A DNA stretch of 64,000 nucleotides from Dama dama (taxonomy: Eukaryota > Chordata > Mammalia > Artiodactyla > Cervidae). Numbering within the stretch: the stretch's first letter is position 1; the number at the start of each line of letters is the position of its first letter. The notes below the pieces were generated by a model, which saw nothing but the letters and a program-made list of their open reading frames with translations, was not told the origin of the DNA and did no database searches. The stretch lies in contig NC_083698.1 of the NCBI RefSeq assembly GCF_033118175.1, forward strand, positions 74,927,001 through 74,991,000, read 5' to 3'. Positions 56,905 to 64,000 of the stretch are shown here, one piece after another. Both the position numbers and the translations under genes were made by a program.

Positions 56905-57385
56905 GTTTGTTTTTAAATTTTTATTTGGAGTATAGTTGCCTTACAATGCTGTGTTAGTTTCTACGGCACAGGAAAGTGAATCAGCTATATATGTATATAT
57001 TTTAATATATTTGGATTTCCCAGGTGTATATGGATTTTCTTCCCATTTAAGTTACCACAGAACATCGATCAGATAGAGTTCCCTGTGCTATACATAGGTT
57101 CTCATAAGTTATCTATTTTACACATAGAAGGAAATATATGTCAGTCTCCATCTCCTAATTCATCCCACCCTCCCTTTCCCCCTTAGCATCCATAGATTTG
57201 TTTTCTATGTCTGTGTCTCTACTTTTGCTTTGCATATAAGGTTATCTATATCATTTTTCTAGATTTCACCTATGTGCCTTAATATATGATATTTATTTTT
57301 CTCTTTCTGACTTCAGTCTGTATGACAGTCTCTAGGTCCATCCACGTCTCTACAAATGGCACAATTTTGTTCCTTTTCAAGTTTG
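56905..57385 (-). mobile_element. Old L1 3'UTR, antisense
   Basis: Landmarks are tttatttggagtatagttgcc, aggaaagtgaatcagctat, agagttccctgtgctatac, gttatctattttacacatag, catcccaccctccctttccc and ctagatttcacctatgtgcc, with a clear L1 3'UTR order in reverse. It reaches the end of ORF2 at the right. Confidence 0.87.
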
Positions 57386-58151
57386 CTTTTTTAAACCCCT
57401 TATACCTCCCATCCTCAAGAGCAAGTTTCAAAAGTGATTTGGGGAAAATCTTAGAAAAACCTTTAGGCAAATCTGAAAGGCTAGGTATTTGTCAATAAAA
57501 GCCCAGGATAAACCTTTCCACCGCCCCCCCCCCCATCCTAAAGTAGCAGCAGTGATTTCTACCATATAAGGGGAGCATCTTTCAACATTTCACTTTACCT
57601 GGAGTTTGTACTCAGTGAATAAAAACCTTAGTAACCCTTAGATTGGCTTAGGTTCAGAGTCCCTGCTCCACATCATAGTAAATATATGAAAGTACACACA
57701 AATACCCTGTGATTCTTTTGCCCCAAATTTGACACCTCTTTACAATTTGAATTTTCATATTATTTTTTATTTTGATTTGGTCTTTCCTATTTTCATATTT
57801 GGCATACTCTATTTTTCAGGTCTCAAGCATTTTCACATATCCTTGAAAGTCATCTTCACATATACAATGGGCCTATAGGTTCAAAGCCCCTGGTCTCACC
57901 CCGAGGGAGTGCCCCATCTTAGAGAGACTGTTGCCCACTTTGTGAGAATGTCCTAACCCAAGAGAGAGGTGCCCTGATAGCCAGAGAGCAAAGTTTCCAT
58001 AAGTCCCTTCAACTCATGAGAAACTCTTGGTGATCCCAGGTGCACTATAAGGTGATGTGAAATTTTACAGTCAGACCTGACTACACTGAGAATTGCCCTC
58101 AGGAAGGTGAGGTCATTTGCAGCTTCTGACACTCCCAGCACACCAAGAGCA
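57386..58151. other. Unassigned sequence with oligo-C
   Basis: No exon or repeat was recognised. A run of 11 C residues lies at 57524-57534. Confidence 0.35.
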
Positions 58152-58566
58152 CAGTAGTGCGGTTCAAACGTCTTAGTCTTCAGACCCTTTACAAGCTTAA
58201 AAATTATTGAGAACCCCAAAGAGCTTTAGGTTTTGTAGGTTACATAGGTTAGGGTTGTAAACAGTTACTGTATTAACAATTAAGACTGGGAAATTTTAAA
58301 TGTTTATGAACTCATTGACAAATAAAAATAACAAACCCATTACATTTTAACATAACTAACATATTCCTGCAAAAAAATAACTATACAAGCAAAATTCAGT
58401 GAGAAGATTGATGTTGTTTCATATATTGCTGATCTCTTTATGCCTGAATTGATAGAAAACAGATGAAATTCCATGTATGCCTCTGCTTCAGCCTGTTTGA
58501 CATCAGTTTAGCTGATGCACATGAAGAAGATCTGGCCCTGCAGATGTGTCCTTGGAAAGATGAGGA
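58152..58566 (-). mobile_element. hAT-Charlie transposon 3' part, antisense
   Basis: The terminus cagtagtgcggttcaaacg leads into tcagaccctttacaagcttaaa, ttattgagaaccccaaagagc, acaaacccattacattttaac, ctgatctctttatgcctgaattg and catgaagaagatctggccc. This is the reverse of the 3' UTR and C-terminal transposase end of the same family as 37841-39228. It is 5' truncated. Confidence 0.7.
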
Positions 58567-58817
58567 CCTCACAGTTCATGTGACATGCTCAGTGACCTCA
58601 GACCACACACTAAGCACTGCTGCTTTAATGACAAGGATGACCAGGAAGCAGTGCTATGTTTGTCGACATGGGCAGTTATGGCTAAGTGAGAAAGAGAGGT
58701 GGGGAACAGTGGGGACAGCTAATAATACCAGCTCTGAAAAAAGAAAAAAAAAAGATCGTGCACAGTTTATCAATTTCTTGATGTAAGTACCTCCACTCTG
58801 GCTCCCTCCAAAATGGC

Positions 58818-59338
58818 TGAAAGTTATGATCAACCTAGACAGCATATTAAAAAGCAGAGACGTTACTTTGTCAACGAAGGTTGGTCTAGTCAAGGCTATG
58901 GTTTTTCCAGTGGTCATTTATGGATGTGGGAGTTGGACTATAAAGAAAGCTGAGCACCAAAGTATTGATGCTTTTGAACTATGGTGTTGGAGAAGACTCT
59001 TGTGAGCCACTTGGACTGCAAGGAGATCCAACCAGTCCATCCTAAAGGAGATCAGTCCTGGGTGTTCAATGGAAGGACCTATGTTAAAGCTGAAACTCCA
59101 ATACTTTGGCCACCTGATGCAAAGAGCTGACTCATTTGAAAAGACCCTGATGCTGGGAAAGGTTGAGGGCAGGAGGAGAAGGGGACGACAGAGGATGAGA
59201 TGATTGGATGGCATCACCGACCTGATGGACATGGGTTTGGGTGGACTCCAGGAGTTGGTGATGGGCAGGGAGGCCTGGTGTGCTGCGATTCATGGGATCG
59301 CAAAGAGTCAGACACAACTGAGCGACTGAACTGAACTG
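58818..59338 (+). mobile_element. BovB LINE 3' fragment, sense
   Basis: It reads gaaagttatgatcaacctagac, ggctatggtttttccagtgg, gatgtgggagttggactataaag, ggagatccaaccagtccatcc, tgatgctgggaaaggttgagg and the end gcgactgaactgaactgag. Stop codons break the coding frame: in-frame tga at ~59002 and others. It is an antisense source of the minus frames 58654-58917 and 58918-59232. Confidence 0.93.
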
Positions 59339-60032
59339 AGCAACCAGAAATTCCTGAAAATTATACATCAGCTCTAATACCTATCTGGGAAGAACTAAGA
59401 TCAAGAGAGTGGTGATAAAGAACTTGTCCTGTATCTGATCACTTGAAATAATTGCATAATTAAAATAAAAAATGGCAATGAAGCATTGAAAATAAAATGG
59501 GGAAATGCAGTGTTGATCTCCTAAGGTTATCTCTTTTAAGGAAAAAATCAGGCTCCATTTTCAGCAGGTGAGTCAGTCTGAGTTCTGATCACAAACAAGA
59601 AAAATAAGTTGAGTTGATCTTAAAAAAAAGGGAGCTATTGGAAGCATATTTGGTTTTATAAAACTGATGCCAGGACTGGAAAATGGGCCAGTCCAGAGAC
59701 AGAAAGTACAATTGTGCTTCAGAAAAAGAATGGTGGCAAGACATGATACAAGGAAAGAATTGTTTCCTTGAATGGAACAATAAGGGACATAGTCAGATAT
59801 AGAAAGTAGAAAGGGATTATCAAATGACACTGGGCTAGATAATGACAAAGTGAGAATTCAGGGGACAGAGGTATTTCCCAAGCCCCACCTGGCTAATGAT
59901 TTCACTTATACTTGTGACTCTGTAAGAGGACTGTATATCAACAATAAATTTGCTCTTTGTTTTACGAGTTAATTACTTTTAGCTGGAAAATATACACATA
60001 AAATATATAAATATAAAATATATGCATATATG
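59339..60032. other. Unassigned sequence
   Basis: No exon or repeat was recognised. An AT-rich run with atataaat repeats lies just before the SINE at 60041. Confidence 0.35.
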
Positions 60033-60268
60033 TAAATGCAAATGTGGTGGTGGTAGTTTAGTTGCTAAGTTGTGTCCGACTCTTTCAACCCCATGGACTG
60101 TAACCTACCAGGCTCCTCTGTCCATGGGATTCTCTAGGCAAGAATACTGAAGTGGGTTGCCATTTCCTTCTCCAGGGGATCTTCCTGACCTAGGAATCAA
60201 ACCCTGGTCTCCTGCATTGCAGGCAGATTCTTTACCGACTGAGTTAGCAGGGAAGCCCCATAAATGCA
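60033..60268 (-). mobile_element. Bov-tA SINE with 8-bp TSD, antisense
   Basis: The 8-mer taaatgca lies at 60033-60040 and 60261-60268. The body shows ggtggtggtagtttagttgc, ccatggactgtaacctacc, ccaggggatcttcctgacc and the head at gagttagcagggaagcccc. Confidence 0.9.
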
Positions 60269-62297
60269 TATATATGTGTGTATATACATATGCAGTGCAA
60301 AAGTAAATGGCTTAGCAAATAGCATATAATTTATGCAGAATTTAATTTATGCAGAAAGAGTTTAATATTTCTCAATTGCTCCTTTTGTGTTTTTTTTAAT
60401 ATAAATCCAACTTACCTCTTTAAGATATTGTTAAAGAAATGTATGTTGAATATTTCAAGAATATGGTTCTTTCCTAATCAGTTATATCACAGTCATACTA
60501 AGAATAAAAAGAAGTAACAAACATTTGGGTGAGGCCAAAAATCAAAGTGAAACCACAGGGATAAAATCTGAGAGTCTTGTTTTAGTCCCTTTGTATGAGG
60601 TCTTAGACTTTATCAATAAGGAGAAAAAATGGAACATTTTTCTATTGAGGACCAGTCACAGGGAAAGAATTAGACTACAGCTAACTAAGGCCACATTAGG
60701 TTTGATGAGCCTAACTAAACCATTTTAGTTTTAGTTTTGGGTTTTTTTTTTTTTTTTAAAAAAGCTAAGAGTGAATAATGCTTCTTTCTTCAATCCAAGA
60801 ATAGATATTGTGTTAAATGCTTCAATTCAGTATGTTTACCAGCAAAGGGAAAACCAAAGTAGCAGAGACAAATTCAAAAGCAGATGGAAATCTTTGGAGA
60901 TGGCAGAGTCCTGTGGAAAAAAAAAGAAAAGTGAGTGTAAAAGGAGAAAACTCAAGAGGGCGTATTCCAGAATTTTCAGGACAGAGTGGAGAATGGTCTG
61001 GGGATCACATAAGAAAACCTCGAGCAAACCTGTGCATTTACCTTTCTCTGCATTTCAGACTGTTCTTCCTTGGAGCTGCCCACAAGAGCTTTGCACTCCA
61101 GCCTAGAAAGCAAATACACTGTGAAACAGCAATTCTTATATGGAAACTAAAATTACCATAGTTTTTTTATTTTCTTTCTTTCTTTTTTTTTTTTTTAGTT
61201 ATTGGTCTTGCCTGGAGAAAATGGTATGCTTCCATCTGTATTTCTTTCTTTCTCAAAAACTTCTCTGTGAGCAGAGGATTTGCAGTAATTGGTTAGGGAG
61301 GGTATTTCCTGAATTTCTTGGAACATGGTCTTTCCTACACCTGCTCTGGGCTCTGGAGCTCTGCATGGAAACTTCCCATAAAGTCTTTCCATAGCGTAAT
61401 GTATAAATCACCCTGTAGAGCAATATTAAACTTTAAAAATCAGCTTCCCACCTAGGAGTGCTGGTCAGATGAAGCTTATCTGTGTTGTTTCTTTAGTTGT
61501 GTAGGAGGGTGACTTCTCTCTTTGAAACATTAAACTAGAAAGAATGGATAAATGGCTCTTTTAACACTAACCTCTGAGTCGTCCACTTCATCACCACCAC
61601 AAGTCAGACGAGGTTAGGACTTAACTGTAGATATGCTCCTAGCATCTTGGACCTGTTCGTAGCTGCAGTCACCAGATTTAGCCATTAAACGTATGGGACA
61701 CTGAGTTAAATTCAATATTTAGACCAATAACAAATAACTTCTTAGTATAAAAGAGTTTCAAATATTTCTCTGAAATTTAGATTTAACTGGAAATCTTGGA
61801 TGTGTCCTGGCACCCCATCCATCTCACATGTTACAGTTGTCATGAATTATTTTTATAATTATGTGCTTAAGGTTTGCCTTCTCTTTAAAGTCTGTAAGTA
61901 CCATGTGGCTAAGATTCTCTTGGTCTTAGTCACAATCATATTCTCAGCATTTATCCCAAGGCAGACACAGGCTGTAAGTTCACAAGGAATTTGTGGAGGT
62001 AATGAAGGTCAATTCTGAAAGGCATGGTCATTACACACCCCTGGGAAAATGCTGTCCACTCAACTGCACTGCCAGTGACCAGAGTGATATTACTTTAAGA
62101 TTCAAGCCAGGTGGTAGATTTGTTCAAAGCCCACTATTATCTATCTCTGAAATAGTTATCCCATTGCTATATATAAAATGTAAAAGAAAAAGATGCTGTG
62201 TTTGTCCTTCCACACAAGTGCAAATAATGAACAGCAGTAAACAGGTCTAGGGAAGGAGTAGGAACTGTCTAAAGCCCCGGTGGTGCTAGATGAGACT
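60269..62297. other. Unassigned sequence
   Basis: Two kilobases without a recognised exon or repeat. A T16-like run occurs near 60742-60757 and a CTTT-rich patch near 61175-61197. Frames at 60771-61106 and 60817-61161 overlap in different phases and show no domain. Confidence 0.35.
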
Positions 62298-62642
62298 CAG
62301 TTCAGTTCAGTTCAGTTTAGTTGCTCAGTCATGTCCGACTCTTTGCCACCCCATGAATTGCAGCACGCCAGGCCTCCCTGTCCATCACCAACTCCCGGAG
62401 TCCACTCAAACTCATGTCCATTGATTTGGTGATGCCATCCAGCCATCTCATACTCTGTTGTCCCCTTCTCCTCCTGTCCCCAATCCTTCCCAGCATCAGG
62501 GTCTTTCCCAATGTGTCAACTCTTCGCATCAGGTGGCCAAAGTATTGGAGTTTCAGCTTCAGCATCAGTCCTTCCAATGAACACCCAGGACTGATCTCCT
62601 TTAGCATGGACTGGTTGGATCTCCTTCAAGTCCAAGGGACGG
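62298..62642 (-). mobile_element. BovB LINE 3' fragment, antisense
   Basis: It starts with GTTCA repeats and reads on the minus strand ([20 protein letters not shown] and [18 protein letters not shown] parts). The 7-mer tgagact flanks it at 62291-62297 and 62643-62649. It is heavily 5' truncated. Confidence 0.94.
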
Positions 62643-62855
62643 TGAGACTAACAGTAGGATAAAGGATCTCGATGTCTGACCCAGTCAAGAGAAGTGATCT
62701 ACCTTTGGTTTGTCACAAGCAAGCACCAGGTGGAATTCAAGCTCCTGATCTCTCAGGGAAGAGTCCTGGTTTGCCCTTAGGTTGGTCACATATGAAACCA
62801 GTTTGCCACATCCCTGTGTGGGGAGGGGAAGTCTAATAAGGAAGAGATAACTGTG

Positions 62856-63178
62856 CAAATCCAAACAGTCCGTCCTAAAGGAGATCAGTCCTGGGTGTTC
62901 ACTGAAGGACTGATGCTGAAGCTGAAACTCCAATACTTTAGCCACCTGATGTGAAGAGCTGACTCATTGGAAAAGACCCTGATGCTAGGAAAGATTGAGG
63001 GCAGGAGGAGAAGGGGATGACAGAGAATGAGATGGTTGGGTGGCATCACTGACTCAATGGACATGAGTTTGGGTAAACTCTGGGAGTTAGTGACGGACAG
63101 GGAGGCCTGGCATGCTGCAGTTCATGGGACCGTAAAGAGTCGGATATGACTGAGTGACTGAACTGAATTGAACTGAAC
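62856..63178 (+). mobile_element. BovB LINE 3' fragment, sense
   Basis: It reads aaatccaaacagtccgtcc, tgaaggactgatgctgaagc, actccaatactttagccacc and ctgggagttagtgacggac, ending with an ACTGAATTGAACTGAAC-type tail. It faces the antisense copy at 62298-62642. Confidence 0.94.
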
Positions 63179-63531
63179 AGTGCGAAAGGTGATGGGTTTT
63201 TTTCCCCATCCATCCACCATTTTATGAATAGATGCCTCTTTGAAGTATTGCATGAGTTGGAGAAGTATAAAATAGTTGGATCAAGACTATGGAAGGCAGT
63301 CCATAAATTAACTATTTTGCTAGCTTTCAGTTTCTCTTGGTGTAGCTAAGGAAAATCACCTCTGTGGTACTTAGACAGGCTGGGACACGGGACCCTCTGC
63401 TGCAATGTTTGCACCTGGATGAATGCCAGAGAAACCATGAGGGACTAAAGCTAACTCTGTGCATGGCAGTTGGGGCAAATTATGGAAAAAAAAGATACAA
63501 AGAGATGGAAAACCTAACTGCTACTTCTGAA
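63179..63531. other. Unassigned sequence
   Basis: No exon or repeat was recognised. Confidence 0.35.
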
Positions 63532-64000
63532 GTTCAGTTCAGTTCAGTCACTCAGTCATGTCCAACTCTTTGCAACCTCGAGGACCACAGCACGCCAGGC
63601 TTCCCTGTCCATCACCAACTCCCAGAGCTTGCTCAAACTCATGTCCATCAAGTTGGTGATGCCATCCTGGTTATCTCATCCTCTGTCGTCCACTTCTTCT
63701 CCTGCCTTCAATCTTTCCCAGCATCAGAGTCTTTTCAAATGAGTCAGTCCTTCGCATCAGGTGGCCAAAGTATTGGAGTTTCAGCTTCAACATCAGTCCT
63801 TCCAATGAATTTTCAGGACTGATTTCCATCCTGATGGACTGGTTGGATCTCCTTGCAGTCCAAGGGACTCTCAAGAGTCTTCTCCAACACCACAGTTCAA
63901 AAGCATCAATTCTTCGGTGCTCAGCTTTCTTTATAGTCCAACTCTCACATCCATACATGACTAATGGAAAACCCATAGCTTTGACTAGACAGACCTTTGT
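63532..64000 (-). mobile_element. BovB LINE fragment, antisense, runs off the window
   Basis: It begins with GTTCA repeats and continues to the right edge. The minus frame 63671-63976 carries [37 protein letters not shown] and [20 protein letters not shown]. Its 5' limit lies outside the window. Confidence 0.94.

Noticed and set aside
1..64000. Prokaryote-type systems, CRISPR arrays, operons or phage genes
   Set aside because: Repeat content is wholly ruminant. No regularly spaced repeats with unique spacers and no clustered long frames exist. I could not support an undescribed gene system here.

Overview
This window is mammalian nuclear DNA from a ruminant, most likely a bovid. I see no intact cellular gene in it. 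The assignment rests on the repeat content. There are ten copies of the BovB (RTE-clade) LINE whose 3' ends carry runs of the ACTGA/GTTCA type. There are about 16 Bov-tA-type tRNA-derived SINEs, one Bov-A2 dimer, six cetartiodactyl CHR-type tRNA-Glu SINEs and several young ruminant L1 (L1-BT-like) 3' ends. An older mammalian layer of MIR, L2, hAT-Charlie DNA transposons and MaLR-like LTRs lies beneath. No operon, CRISPR, prokaryotic or viral gene cluster is present. All family names come from my recall of consensus sequences, not from a database search.

Layout. 1-12 kb: mostly unassigned sequence with a MIR, two old DNA transposon relics, a BovB split by a young L1 tail (3301-4181), rearranged old L1 (5985-6600) and an old L1 (7690-8180). 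12-20 kb: the most GC-rich part, with SINEs, two hAT relics, a MIR and a 19-base poly-G run; no exon could be supported. 20-27 kb: L1 3'UTR interrupted by BovB and stacked SINEs, two probable MaLR-like LTRs, and a complete 5'-inverted (twin-primed) young L1 with a perfect 16-bp target-site duplication (TSD). 27-36 kb: sparse repeats, then a three-level nest in which an ancient L1 contains a young L1 that contains a second young L1, both insertions bracketed by perfect TSDs. 36.9-39.2 kb: a possible small inverted-repeat element, a perfect alternating hairpin, and a decayed autonomous hAT transposase element. 39-44 kb: L1 tails with a dimeric SINE, then the longest BovB (41636-42940), which keeps the main reverse transcriptase motifs but has a frameshift. 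44-64 kb: AT-rich sequence with old L1 ORF2, two inverted BovB pairs (50.8-52.4 and 62.3-63.2 kb), further L1, SINE, L2 and hAT pieces, and a BovB running off the right end.

The coding-looking stretches are almost all fragments of reverse transcriptase/ORF2 or transposase, or antisense shadows of them. These elements work only as families: BovB and L1 encode the enzymes that mobilise themselves, and BovB machinery is thought to mobilise the Bov SINEs. None of the copies here is full length. The window is best read as intergenic or intronic DNA with a readable insertion history.
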